Assembly: GCF_012910905.1 (NCBI RefSeq)
Contig: NZ_WTVN01000028.1
Location: 1-64,000 of the forward strand
From: Aromatoleum toluvorans
Lineage (GTDB): Bacteria; Pseudomonadota; Gammaproteobacteria; Burkholderiales; Rhodocyclaceae
Reading direction: 5' to 3'
DNA length: 64,000 nt
In this document: positions 27,640 to 35,958 of the stretch, one piece after another
How the letters are laid out: every line of letters begins with the position of its first letter
Position numbering within the stretch: position 1 is the stretch's first letter
Program-made: the position numbers and the translations under genes
Notes under the pieces: generated by a model
Seen by the model: the letters and a program-made list of their open reading frames with translations, nothing else
Databases searched by the model: none
Told to the model about the DNA's origin: nothing

Positions 27640-29180
27640 CAGCCGCCGCACGCCTCACCCTCACCACGCTCGCGGTCGCCGCTGCGCTCGCCGCCGGCTA
27701 CTTCGCCGGCACCCGCAACGCGGACCACGGCGCCCCCGTGGCCGCCGCCGACGCGAGCCCCGCCACCGCGGCCGCCCCGGGCGGCAAGAAGATCCTCTAC
27801 TACCGCAACCCGATGGGCCTGCCCGACACCTCGCCGGTGCCGAAGAAGGACTCCATGGGCATGGACTACATCCCGGTGTACGAAGGCGAAGACGCCGGCC
27901 CGGACGACACCGGCGCCGTCACCGTGAGCCCCGCGCGCCTGCAGACGCTGGGCGTGCGCACCGCCGCCGCCGAACTGCGCACGCTCGACGAACCGGTGCG
28001 CGCGGTCGGACGCGTCGCGATCAACGAACGCAGCGTCGTCGACGTCGCACCGCGCTTCGAAGGCTGGATCGAGCGCCTGCACGTGAACGCCAGCGGCGAC
28101 CCGGTACGCCGCGGCCAGGCGCTGTTCACCGTCTATAGCCCGGAACTCGTCTCCGCCGGCAGCGAGCTGCAGATCGCCGAACGCCTGCAGCGCGACGCCG
28201 CCGCCGACCCGGCCGCGTCCGAGTCGGCGAAGCGCCTCGCCGACGCCACCCGCGCACGCGTGTCGAACTGGCAGATGAAGCTGCCTGATGGTGCGAAGTC
28301 GGGCAGCGGCCGCCTCACCTTCACCGCCCCCGCCAACGGCGTCGTCATGGAGAAGAAGGCCGTCGAAGGCATGCGCTTCATGCCGGGCGACGCGCTCTAC
28401 CGCATCGCCGACCTGTCGACGGTGTGGGTGCTCGCCGACGTCTACGAACGCGACCTCGTGCGCGTGAAGCCGGGGCAGCATGCGGTGGTCACGCTCGACG
28501 CCTTCCCTGGACGGACCTTCGACGCCAAGGTCGCCTACCTCTATCCGACCCTCGACGCCGCGACGCGCACCACGCCGATCCGCCTCGAACTCGCGAACCC
28601 CGACGGCCTGCTGCGCCCCGGCCTCTTCGCCCACGCCGACGTCAACACCGGCGCCGCCGCACCGACGCTGACGGTGCCGGCCTCGGCGCTGATCGACAGC
28701 GGCGAGCGCCAGGTCGTGCTCGTCGCGCAGGACGAAGGCCGCTTCCTGCCCAAGGCCGTCAAGGTCGGCCGCCGCGGCAGCGAGCACATCGAGATCCTCG
28801 ACGGCGTCGCCGCCGGCGAGCGCGTCGTCGTCTCGGCGAACTTCCTGATCGACGCCGAAAGCAACCTGCGCGCAGCGCTCGCGGGCTTCACCGCCGGCAA
28901 GGACGCCGCCGCCGGCGCCGCGCCAAGCTACTCCGCCGAAGGCACGCTCGACGCCATCGACCTCTCCGGCGGCTCGGTCAGCATCACGCACGGCGAGATC
29001 CCCGCGCTGAAGTGGCCGCCGATGACGATGGAGTTCGCCCTCGCGTCGCCGGAGGTCGGCAAGCACGTCGCCCCGGGCAGCCCGATCCGCTTCCAGTTCG
29101 AGCAGCGCGCACCGGGCGAATTCGCGGTCACGCGCATCGAAGCAGCCGCGCCCGCATCCGCCGGCCACACCGGACACTGA
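27636..29180 (+). CDS. cusB: CusB-like adaptor with N-terminal metal domain and fused CusF domain
   Basis: The 514-residue adaptor begins with GTG (Shine-Dalgarno GGAGA) and a membrane anchor (2-25). Residues 51-87 form a heavy-metal-binding domain (YYRNPMGLPDTSP, KDSMGMDYIPVY), followed by the barrel-sandwich and helical hairpin of RND adaptors, and a C-terminal CusF-like domain (about 431-507) with KWPPMTMEF that keeps the Trp and both Met. It bridges CusA and CusC and receives Cu(I)/Ag(I). The fusion means this pump has two CusF-type domains. The start overlaps the cusC stop. Confidence 0.92.
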   Translation: MTAAARLTLTTLAVAAALAAGYFAGTRNADHGAPVAAADASPATAAAPGGKKILYYRNPMGLPDTSPVPKKDSMGMDYIPVYEGEDAGPDDTGAVTVSPARLQTLGVRTAAAELRTLDEPVRAVGRVAINERSVVDVAPRFEGWIERLHVNASGDPVRRGQALFTVYSPELVSAGSELQIAERLQRDAAADPAASESAKRLADATRARVSNWQMKLPDGAKSGSGRLTFTAPANGVVMEKKAVEGMRFMPGDALYRIADLSTVWVLADVYERDLVRVKPGQHAVVTLDAFPGRTFDAKVAYLYPTLDAATRTTPIRLELANPDGLLRPGLFAHADVNTGAAAPTLTVPASALIDSGERQVVLVAQDEGRFLPKAVKVGRRGSEHIEILDGVAAGERVVVSANFLIDAESNLRAALAGFTAGKDAAAGAAPSYSAEGTLDAIDLSGGSVSITHGEIPALKWPPMTMEFALASPEVGKHVAPGSPIRFQFEQRAPGEFAVTRIEAAAPASAGHTGH

Positions 29181-29193
29181 GAGGGACACGGGC

Positions 29194-32100
29194 ATGTTGA
29201 ACCGCCTCATCGACTGGTCGGCGCGCAACGTCTTCCTCGTGCTGCTCGCGACGCTGTTCGTCAGCGCCGCCGGCGTCTATGCGCTGAAGCACACGCCCGT
29301 CGACGCCCTGCCCGATCTCTCCGACGTGCAGGTCATCGTCTACGCCGACTACCCCGGCCAGGCGCCGCAGGTGGTCGAGGACCAGGTCACCTACCCGCTC
29401 ACGACCGCGCTGCTGGCCGTGCCCAAGGCCAAGGTCGTGCGCGGCTTCTCGATGTTCGGCGCGTCCTACGTGTACGTGATCTTCGAGGACGGCACCGACA
29501 TCTACTGGGCGCGCTCGCGCGTGCTCGAATACCTCTCGTCCGCTGCCGGCCGCATGCCCGCAGGCGTCGCGCCGCAGATCGGCCCGGACGCCACCGGCGT
29601 CGGCTGGGTGTACCAGTATGCGCTGACCGGCAAGGACCGCTCGCTCGCCGAGCTGCGCAGCCTGCAGGACTGGTACGTGCGCTACCAGCTCACCAAGGCC
29701 CACGGCGTCGCCGAAGTCGCGAGCCTCGGCGGCTTCGTGCGCGAATACCAGGTCACGGTCGATCCGCACCGCCTCGCGAGCTACGGCATCCCGCTCGACC
29801 GCGTCGCGCAGGTCATCCGCGCCTCCAACCGCGACGTCGGCGGCCGCGTCGTCGAACTCGCCGAGACCGAATACATGGTGCGCGGCCGCGGCTACCTGCG
29901 GAACGCCGAAGACATCGCCCGGCTCGTCTTGAAGAGCGAAGGCGGCACCCCCGTCCTCGTGCGCGATGTCGCCCGCGTCGAGATGGTCCCCGCCGAGCGC
30001 CGCGGCATCGCCGAGCTCAACGGCGAAGGCGAAGTCGCCTCCGGCATCGTCATGGCACGCTTCGGCCAGAACGCGCTCGAAGTCATCGCCAACGTCAAGG
30101 CCAAGATGGCCGAGATCGCCTCCGGCCTGCCCGAGGGCACCTCCATCGTCCCCGTCTACGACCGCTCCGCGCTGATCGAACGCGCGATCGCGACGCTCAA
30201 GGGCACGCTGCTCGAGGAAAGCCTGATCGTCGCCGCCGTATGCGTGATCTTCCTGATGCACGTGCGCAGCGCGCTGGTCGCGATCATCACGCTGCCGATC
30301 GGCATCCTCATCGCCTTCATCGCGATGCGCGCGCTCGGCCTCGGCTCCAACATCATGAGCCTGGGCGGCATCGCGATCGCCATCGGCGCGATGGTCGACG
30401 CCGCCATCGTCATGATCGAGAACGCCCACAAGCGCCTCGAACACCTTCCCCACGACGCCCCGCAGTCCGCGCGCGCCGAGGCGATGATCCGCGCCTGCAA
30501 GGAAGTCGGCCCGGCGCTGTTCTTCTCGCTGCTGATCATCACCGTCTCCTTCCTGCCCGTGTTCACGCTCGAAGGCCAGGAAGGCCGCATGTTCTCGCCG
30601 CTCGCCTTCACCAAGACCTTCGCGATGGCGGGCGCCGCGCTGCTGTCGGTGACGCTCGTGCCGGTGCTGATGATGCTCTTCATCCGCGGCCGCATCATGC
30701 CCGAGGCCAGGAACCCGGTGAATCGCGTGCTGATCTGGCTCTACCGCCCGATCATCGCCTGGGTCATGCGCCACCGCTGGCTCACGCTGGTTGCCGCGGC
30801 GCTCTCGATGGCGATCACGGTCTTCCCCGCGAGCCGCATCGGCTCGGAGTTCATGCCCACGCTCAACGAAGGCACGCTGCTCTACATGCCCGCGTCGCTC
30901 CCGGGCATGTCGGTCACCAAGGCCGGCGAGCTCTTGCAGACCACCGACCGCATCATCAAGACCTTCCCCGAAGTCGAATCGGTGTACGGCAAGGCCGGCC
31001 GCGCCAACAGCGCCACCGACCCCGCCCCGCTCGAGATGTTCGAGACCGTCGTCAACCTCAAGCCGCAATCCGAATGGCGCCCCGGCATGACCACCGACAA
31101 GCTCATCGCCGAGATGGACGCCGCGCTCAAGTTCCCCGGCGTCGCCAACTCCTGGACCATGCCGATCAAGGCGCGCCTCGACATGCTCTCGACCGGCATC
31201 CGTACGCCGATCGGCGTCAAGGTCTTCGGCAAGGACCTCGCCACCATCGAACGCCTCGCGCGCGAAGTCGAAGCCGTCGTGCGCGAAGTCCCCGGCACCA
31301 CCAGCGCCTACGCCGAGCGCGTCACCGGCGGCTTCTACCTCGACATCGTCCCCGACCGCGCCCAGCTCGCGCGCTACGGCATCACCGTCGACGACTTCCA
31401 GATGGTCGTCGCCACCGCCCTCGGCGGCGACCCGGTCACCACCACCGTCGAAGGCCTCGAACGCTACACCGTCGCCGTGCGCTACCCGCGCGACCTGCGC
31501 GACGACCCGCGCCGCATCGCCGCCGAAGTCTTCGTGCCGCTGCCCGCCGGCGGCAACCTCCCGCTCGGCCAGCTCGCCAAGGTCACGCTCGCCAAGGGTG
31601 CCCCCGGCATCCGCACCGAGAACGCGCTGCTCACCGCCTATGTGTACGTCGACATCCGCGACCGCGACATCGGCTCCTACGTCGCCGACGCGCGCCGCGC
31701 GGTCACCGAGAAAGTCGCCTTCCCGCCCGGCTACTACGCCACCTGGTCGGGCCAGTTCGAATACATGGAGCGCGCCAAGGAAAAGCTCGCCGTGGTCGTC
31801 CCGCTCACGCTCGCGATCATCTTCGTGCTCCTCTACCTCAACTTCCGCCGCCTCACGGAAACGCTGATCGTCATGCTGTCGGTGCCCTTCGCGCTCGTCG
31901 GCGGCATCTGGCTGATGTGGTGGCTCGGCTACAACATCAGCGTCGCCGTCGGCGTCGGCTTCATCGCGCTCGCCGGCGTCGCCGCCGAGACCGGCGTCGT
32001 CATGCTGATCTACCTCGACCACGCGTGGGAAGAAATCAAGGCGCAACGCCTCGCCGAAGGCCGCGAGCCCGACGCCGGCGACCTCTACCACGCCATCATG

Positions 32101-32364
32101 GAAGGCGCGGTCGAACGCGTCCGCCCCAAGATGATGACCGTCGTCGCCATCATCGCCGGCCTGCTCCCCATCATGTGGGGCAGCGGCACCGGCTCCGAGG
32201 TCATGAGCCGCATCGCCGCGCCGATGGTCGGCGGGATGCTGTCTTCCACGGTGCTGACACTGGGAGTGATTCCGGCGATCTATGCGCTGGTGAAGGAATG
32301 GCGGCTGAAGCGGGGGTTGGAGACCTCATCGACGCCAATCACCGGAGACATTCAGCCGGTTTGA
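29194..32364 (+). CDS. cusA: CusA copper/silver RND efflux transporter
   Basis: The 1056-residue protein has the 12-helix RND architecture with two periplasmic loops. The helix-4 motif GAMVDAAIVMIENAHKRLE (from residue 398, D402 in the proton path) is characteristic of Cu(I)/Ag(I) transporters of the HME family rather than zinc/cobalt CzcA. It exports Cu/Ag from periplasm and cytoplasm by proton exchange through CusB and CusC. It lies 13 bp after cusB and ends the operon; a weak hairpin GAGCGA/TCGCTC (32363-32380) overlaps its stop. Confidence 0.95.
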   Translation: MLNRLIDWSARNVFLVLLATLFVSAAGVYALKHTPVDALPDLSDVQVIVYADYPGQAPQVVEDQVTYPLTTALLAVPKAKVVRGFSMFGASYVYVIFEDGTDIYWARSRVLEYLSSAAGRMPAGVAPQIGPDATGVGWVYQYALTGKDRSLAELRSLQDWYVRYQLTKAHGVAEVASLGGFVREYQVTVDPHRLASYGIPLDRVAQVIRASNRDVGGRVVELAETEYMVRGRGYLRNAEDIARLVLKSEGGTPVLVRDVARVEMVPAERRGIAELNGEGEVASGIVMARFGQNALEVIANVKAKMAEIASGLPEGTSIVPVYDRSALIERAIATLKGTLLEESLIVAAVCVIFLMHVRSALVAIITLPIGILIAFIAMRALGLGSNIMSLGGIAIAIGAMVDAAIVMIENAHKRLEHLPHDAPQSARAEAMIRACKEVGPALFFSLLIITVSFLPVFTLEGQEGRMFSPLAFTKTFAMAGAALLSVTLVPVLMMLFIRGRIMPEARNPVNRVLIWLYRPIIAWVMRHRWLTLVAAALSMAITVFPASRIGSEFMPTLNEGTLLYMPASLPGMSVTKAGELLQTTDRIIKTFPEVESVYGKAGRANSATDPAPLEMFETVVNLKPQSEWRPGMTTDKLIAEMDAALKFPGVANSWTMPIKARLDMLSTGIRTPIGVKVFGKDLATIERLAREVEAVVREVPGTTSAYAERVTGGFYLDIVPDRAQLARYGITVDDFQMVVATALGGDPVTTTVEGLERYTVAVRYPRDLRDDPRRIAAEVFVPLPAGGNLPLGQLAKVTLAKGAPGIRTENALLTAYVYVDIRDRDIGSYVADARRAVTEKVAFPPGYYATWSGQFEYMERAKEKLAVVVPLTLAIIFVLLYLNFRRLTETLIVMLSVPFALVGGIWLMWWLGYNISVAVGVGFIALAGVAAETGVVMLIYLDHAWEEIKAQRLAEGREPDAGDLYHAIMEGAVERVRPKMMTVVAIIAGLLPIMWGSGTGSEVMSRIAAPMVGGMLSSTVLTLGVIPAIYALVKEWRLKRGLETSSTPITGDIQPV

Positions 32365-32410
32365 GCGACGGGTTTCGCTCGTGCTTGCACCCAATGTTTA
32401 TCTAAGCCAA

Positions 32411-32433
32411 CATGAACACACACATTGTTCATG
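32411..32433. promoter_or_regulatory. Inverted repeat, likely ccd operator
   Basis: CATGAAC (32411-32417) and GTTCATG (32427-32433) form a perfect 7-bp inverted repeat with a 9-base spacer. It ends at the GGAGG ribosome site of ccdA, a position where CcdA/CcdB would autoregulate (inference). Confidence 0.55.
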
Positions 32434-32442
32434 GAGGCTTTC

Positions 32443-32694
32443 ATGCGCACAAATACCCCCACCGTACCCGGCGCCCCGCGCAAGCCCGCAAACGTTTCAC
32501 TTCCGGAAGCACTGTTATCGGAAGCCAAGGCGCTTCGCATCAACGTTTCCCAAGCGGCCGAAGCGGGCCTCGCTCGTGCGGTCCTGGAGCGCCGCGCTGA
32601 ACTCTGGAAGGCCGAAAATCGCGAGGCATTGGAAAGCTCGAACGAGTTCGTCGAGCAACACGGCTTGCCGCTGGCGCGCTACCGGGGCTTCTGA
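32443..32694 (+). CDS. ccdA: CcdA-type antitoxin
   Basis: The 83-residue protein matches CcdA: an N-terminal ribbon-helix-helix DNA-binding part (KPANVSLPEALLSEAKALRI) and a C-terminal toxin-wrapping tail (ENREALESSNEFVEQHGLPL, ARYRGF). It neutralises the gyrase poison CcdB and represses its own operon. The ATG at 32443 follows GGAGG with a 5-base spacer; an in-frame ATG at 32425 has no ribosome site. It overlaps ccdB by one base. Confidence 0.9.
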   Translation: MRTNTPTVPGAPRKPANVSLPEALLSEAKALRINVSQAAEAGLARAVLERRAELWKAENREALESSNEFVEQHGLPLARYRGF

Positions 32695-32993
32695 TGGCGC
32701 GCTTTGACGTGTACCGCAACCCCGAAGGCGACGGCTACCTCGTCGATCTCCAGGCTAACCTGCTCGATCATCTCAATACCCGTATCGTCGCGCCGCTGCT
32801 CCCCGTTGACCGGGCGCCGAAACCGGCGGCGACGCTGAATCCGGTGTTGAATATGGGCAGCGAGCAAGTGGTCATGCTGACGCAGTTCATGGCCGCCGTA
32901 CCTTCGCAGATCCTGAAGAGCCCCGTCGCGCGGATCGACTCCTGCCGCGCCGAAATCACCGCGGCGGTCGATCTGCTGTTCCAGGGCTTCTGA
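32694..32993 (+). CDS. ccdB: CcdB-type gyrase-targeting toxin
   Basis: The 99-residue protein follows the CcdB pattern: FDVYRNPEGDGYLVDLQANL at the N-terminus, VVMLTQFMAAVPSQIL in the middle and a terminal helix AAVDLLFQGF. E. coli CcdB ends WGI, needed for gyrase poisoning; here the end is QGF, so activity on gyrase is not certain. It is translationally coupled to ccdA. It marks the left edge of the pilin region. Confidence 0.88.
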   Translation: MARFDVYRNPEGDGYLVDLQANLLDHLNTRIVAPLLPVDRAPKPAATLNPVLNMGSEQVVMLTQFMAAVPSQILKSPVARIDSCRAEITAAVDLLFQGF

Positions 32994-33200
32994 TTCCGTC
33001 CCTCCCGCGACTGCAGATCGAACGGCACTCATCCGTCGAGCACATCCCCGTACTCCAGCACCACGTCTGGCACCTACGTGAGGTGCCACCATGATGACTC
33101 TCCGTGAACCGTCTTGACACTGAAAATGTAGTCACGATGCGGCCACACGCCGGATGCAGACAGGACGGCAATCCAAGGCACATGCGGCAGCGTGTGACAT

Positions 33201-33215
33201 TGTCAAACCTTGACA
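33201..33215. promoter_or_regulatory. Palindrome in pilin upstream region, possible PilR site
   Basis: TGTCAA (33201-33206) and TTGACA (33210-33215) are inverted with an ACC spacer, about 165 bp before the sigma-54 promoter. PilR-type activators bind TGTC-containing repeats upstream of pilA, so an enhancer role is plausible. Confidence 0.45.
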
Positions 33216-33248
33216 GCGCCGTTGGCGCCCCCTGTCGCGGCTTGACGC

Positions 33249-33263
33249 AAATTGTGACAATTT
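33249..33263. promoter_or_regulatory. Second palindrome in pilin upstream region
   Basis: AAATTGT (33249-33255) and ACAATTT (33257-33263) are perfectly inverted around a single G. It lies about 117 bp before the sigma-54 promoter and may be a second activator site. Confidence 0.45.
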
Positions 33264-33379
33264 TCACGGAAGCAGTCGGCGGGGACATCAGGCCCGCGAG
33301 GCCGGCAATGGCAATATCCATTTGTTTTTGCATGCGTTTCGCGATCTTCGCGCTCGGCATGCGCGCTTTTCTGGGAAGC

Positions 33380-33395
33380 TGGCACAGCGGTTGCA
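33380..33395 (+). promoter_or_regulatory. Sigma-54 (RpoN) promoter of the pilin gene
   Basis: TGGCAC (33380-33385), a 5-base spacer and TTGCA (33391-33395) match the -24/-12 consensus TGGCAC-N5-TTGCA exactly. It lies 48 bp before the pilin ATG. PilR (NtrC family) and PilS are encoded 4-7 kb downstream. Confidence 0.85.
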
Positions 33396-33443
33396 TTAGG
33401 AATACCAAGCGGATTTTCCGCGGTTTCCATCAAGGAGAGCATC

Positions 33444-33884
33444 ATGAAAAAGGTTCAACAAGGCTTTACCCTGATCGAACTGATGATCGTTGTGGCGATT
33501 ATCGGTATTTTGGCGGCGGTGGCGCTGCCGGCGTATCAGGATTACACGGTCAAGGCCAAGGTTTCGGAAGCGGCCTCGATGACCGCCGCTGCACGCACTG
33601 CGGCAACCGTGATGTTCAACGAAGGTACCTTGACCGCCAGCGCCACCAACGCCGACTTCGGCCTGAATGCGACGGCAGCCAACGTTAGCAGCAAGTATGT
33701 CGAATCTGTGACAGCGGTAGGCACTGGGACAACCGGAGCCACCATCACGGTCGTGTTGCGGGCCACCGGCAACACCGACGTCGATGGAAAGAACGTCGTT
33801 TATACGATCACTTGCGCGTCGGATACCAAATGTCAGACTGCGGTTACCGGCTCCGTTCCGGCGAAATTCCTGCCGAAAACCTAA
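33444..33884 (+). CDS. pilA: Type IV major pilin
   Basis: The 146-residue prepilin has a short basic leader cut after G7 by PilD, then the methylated Phe helix [20 protein letters not shown] with Glu5 of the mature protein. C124 and C130 near the C-terminus would form the D-region disulfide; the loop is short. The rest is Ala/Thr-rich, a candidate for O-glycosylation. A sigma-54 promoter precedes it and an intrinsic terminator follows. A PglL/TfpO-like glycosyl-transfer gene lies just downstream, as in systems with a dedicated pilin glycosylase. Confidence 0.95.
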   Translation: MKKVQQGFTLIELMIVVAIIGILAAVALPAYQDYTVKAKVSEAASMTAAARTAATVMFNEGTLTASATNADFGLNATAANVSSKYVESVTAVGTGTTGATITVVLRATGNTDVDGKNVVYTITCASDTKCQTAVTGSVPAKFLPKT

Positions 33885-33911
33885 TTACACTTGATCGGCC
33901 AAGCATTGTGA

Positions 33912-33946
33912 AATGCCGCGGGGTTCCAGACCCTGCGGCATTTTTT
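33912..33946 (+). terminator. Intrinsic terminator after the pilin gene
   Basis: AATGCCGC-g-GGGT (33912-33924) pairs with ACCC-t-GCGGCATT (33930-33942) around TCCAG, followed directly by six T. It starts 28 bp after the pilin stop. Confidence 0.88.
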
Positions 33947-34062
33947 CATGTCTTCGGCTCTGACAGCGGTGTTACATCCGCACTACAGTTTCACGAAGCG
34001 GAGATAATCTCTTCAGGACGTGTCCCAACGTCCCGACGCCGCACCAAATCAAGAGCTTCGCT

Positions 34063-35703
34063 ATGGGAACCCCCGCCCTCTGGACTACGTTCTGGTCGAT
34101 CCTTGCAGCCACTGCATGGCTGCTGCCCAATCACACCCTCCCCTGGACTTCGTTTCATTCAGAAGCCTGGATGGCCATATTGATATGCCTCCTGCTTCCG
34201 TTCGCGGTGGTGATGTGCCCCCGCCGTTTCACCCTCGACCATTTCTCGTTGCTCATTGCGCTCGCGGCAACCATCCCGGCTGTTCAATATGCATTAGGCA
34301 AAATCCCGAATTTTGGGCATGCGTGGATCAACAGCCTCTATGTAATTGGTTTCCTGAGCGCAGTGCTGGTCGGGCGCTTCTGGGAGGCCTCCCGCCCCCG
34401 TGAATTGATCGATATGCTCTGCTTGGCCTTTGGAGCGGCTAGCCTGCTATCAGTACTGCTTCAAGCCTACCAGTGGTTTGAACTCGACGGACTTGGCATA
34501 TGGTTGGCCGACTCTGATTCCGCCAGACCCTCAGGCAATCTCGGGCAACCGAACCACCTGGCAACATTGCTACTCTGGGGTTTGATTGCGACGTTCTGGG
34601 CAACGCTTCGCCGGCAGATTGGCACCCTCACGGCGGTCGTAACAGCTCTGATTCTCCTGTTTGGCCTTGCGCTGACGAACTCGCGTACAGCCTGGATTGC
34701 GGTCGGTCTGATCATCCTCTCTACATGGTGGTGGCGCGCGCTTTGGATCGAAAGAAAAACGCCATGGGTTGTTAGCGCACTGGGACTGTACTTTGCCGCA
34801 TGCGTCGCTGCCGTCAGTTTATTGGCCCCGAACGCACTTAATCGCATCCCTGGCCTTAGCAACGCGTCGCCGGATTTACGCCTCTCCGCGTGGTCACTAT
34901 TGATCGACGCCATTCTGCAAAGCCCGCTCACGGGATACGGGTGGAACCAGACCGCCACGGCTCATCTGAACGCCTCACTGCAACATTCAGCCCTACATGT
35001 CACGTTCCCATACGCTCATAACATCGTTCTGGACTTACTTGTTTGGTGTGGAATTCCGGTCGGAATTATTCTGATTTTCGGGCTACTTAAATGGCTCTGG
35101 AATTGGTTTCGCAGCATTCAGGACCCACTTGGTGCCGTCACCTTCCTTTTCCTGTTGGCATTCGTAAACCACTCGATGCTGGAGTACCCATTCTCCTATG
35201 CATATTTTTTACTCCCGGCCGGCCTTCTTATCGGCACAGCACACCACCAGAGCAGGGGTGAAGCCTCGGGATTGTCCGTCGGACGATTCTCGTTTTTCGC
35301 GGTATCGATACTCAGTATCGGGATGCTCGCCATCACGGTGACCGACTATCTGCGAGTCGAAAAGAGCTACACAATTTTAAGAATGGAATGGGCAGGCTTC
35401 TTTCTGGAAGAAAACCCGCAGCCGCCACAGACTCGTGCGTTAAATCAGCTTCAAAATGCGGTCACCGCTGCGCGGGTTGTCCCACGAGCACAAATGAGCG
35501 ACGTCGAGTTGCAAGACCTCAGAACTGCTGTTCTCCAAATGCACAAGCCCATCTATTTCAGAAAATTCGCGCAAGCGCTCACACTGAATGGTCGCCCTGC
35601 GGATGGTAGAGCCTGGCTCGAGCGAATGTGCAGCGTCGAAACAGAGAGAAACTGCAAAAAGGCGATGGATGAAATCAATCAAGCATCCCCGGCTGATCGA
35701 TAG
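34063..35703 (+). CDS. PglL/TfpO-like O-oligosaccharyltransferase (Wzy_C family)
   Basis: The 546-residue polytopic membrane protein carries the Wzy_C signature: ARPSGNLGQPNHLATLLLWG and, after a large periplasmic loop, TGYGWNQTA and PYAHNIVLDLLVWCGIPVG with the loop His. Near the end FVNHSMLEYPFSYAYFLLPA is typical of PglL-type pilin glycosylases. These move a lipid-linked glycan to Ser/Thr in the periplasm. Codon use and base composition are visibly more AT-rich than neighbours, suggesting transfer or relaxed selection. Its place right after the pilin supports the pilin as acceptor. An O-antigen ligase or polymerase is the alternative. Confidence 0.8.
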   Translation: MGTPALWTTFWSILAATAWLLPNHTLPWTSFHSEAWMAILICLLLPFAVVMCPRRFTLDHFSLLIALAATIPAVQYALGKIPNFGHAWINSLYVIGFLSAVLVGRFWEASRPRELIDMLCLAFGAASLLSVLLQAYQWFELDGLGIWLADSDSARPSGNLGQPNHLATLLLWGLIATFWATLRRQIGTLTAVVTALILLFGLALTNSRTAWIAVGLIILSTWWWRALWIERKTPWVVSALGLYFAACVAAVSLLAPNALNRIPGLSNASPDLRLSAWSLLIDAILQSPLTGYGWNQTATAHLNASLQHSALHVTFPYAHNIVLDLLVWCGIPVGIILIFGLLKWLWNWFRSIQDPLGAVTFLFLLAFVNHSMLEYPFSYAYFLLPAGLLIGTAHHQSRGEASGLSVGRFSFFAVSILSIGMLAITVTDYLRVEKSYTILRMEWAGFFLEENPQPPQTRALNQLQNAVTAARVVPRAQMSDVELQDLRTAVLQMHKPIYFRKFAQALTLNGRPADGRAWLERMCSVETERNCKKAMDEINQASPADR

Positions 35704-35874
35704 ATTTCAGGAAACAATCACACGCAGTACCGCCGCATTTATGTCGCACGACGACACAACCAATGCGGCGCAAGCTTCAACCCTGACACCGTAAGAACTT
35801 GTTACTTCACGTGCAAAGAAACTTTAATTTCCGGATGATGTTGCACTAGGAAACCATCGGAATCCCTCTCGGCA

Positions 35875-35905
35875 GGCCCGTTTGCGGGCCGGACGATCAA
35901 TCGTC
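35875..35905. promoter_or_regulatory. Two small hairpins upstream of the charged-tail protein gene
   Basis: GGCCCG (35875-35880) pairs with CGGGCC (35885-35890), and GACGAT (35892-35897) with ATCGTC (35900-35905). They lie 54-84 bp before the ATG and may fold in the leader RNA. Function unknown. Confidence 0.3.
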
Positions 35906-35958
35906 GGCCGGAGGCCTCCCAATCCCGCCGGGCTCGGCAAATGCACAGGAGAAGCACC

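Larger units (their letters stand above)
32994..33443 (+). promoter_or_regulatory. Long pilin upstream region
   Basis: This 450-bp stretch holds no gene I can support. Its right part carries two palindromes and a sigma-54 promoter listed separately. The left part (32994-33180) shows nothing recognisable. Confidence 0.5.

Noticed and set aside
29128-32091. 987-codon minus-strand open frame opposite cusA
   Set aside because: Asp/His/Arg-rich shadow of a long high-GC gene; no start signal or motif.
35588-35794. 68-codon plus-strand frame at the end of the oligosaccharyltransferase gene
   Set aside because: Mostly overlaps the transferase 3' end in another frame, with no ribosome site or motif.
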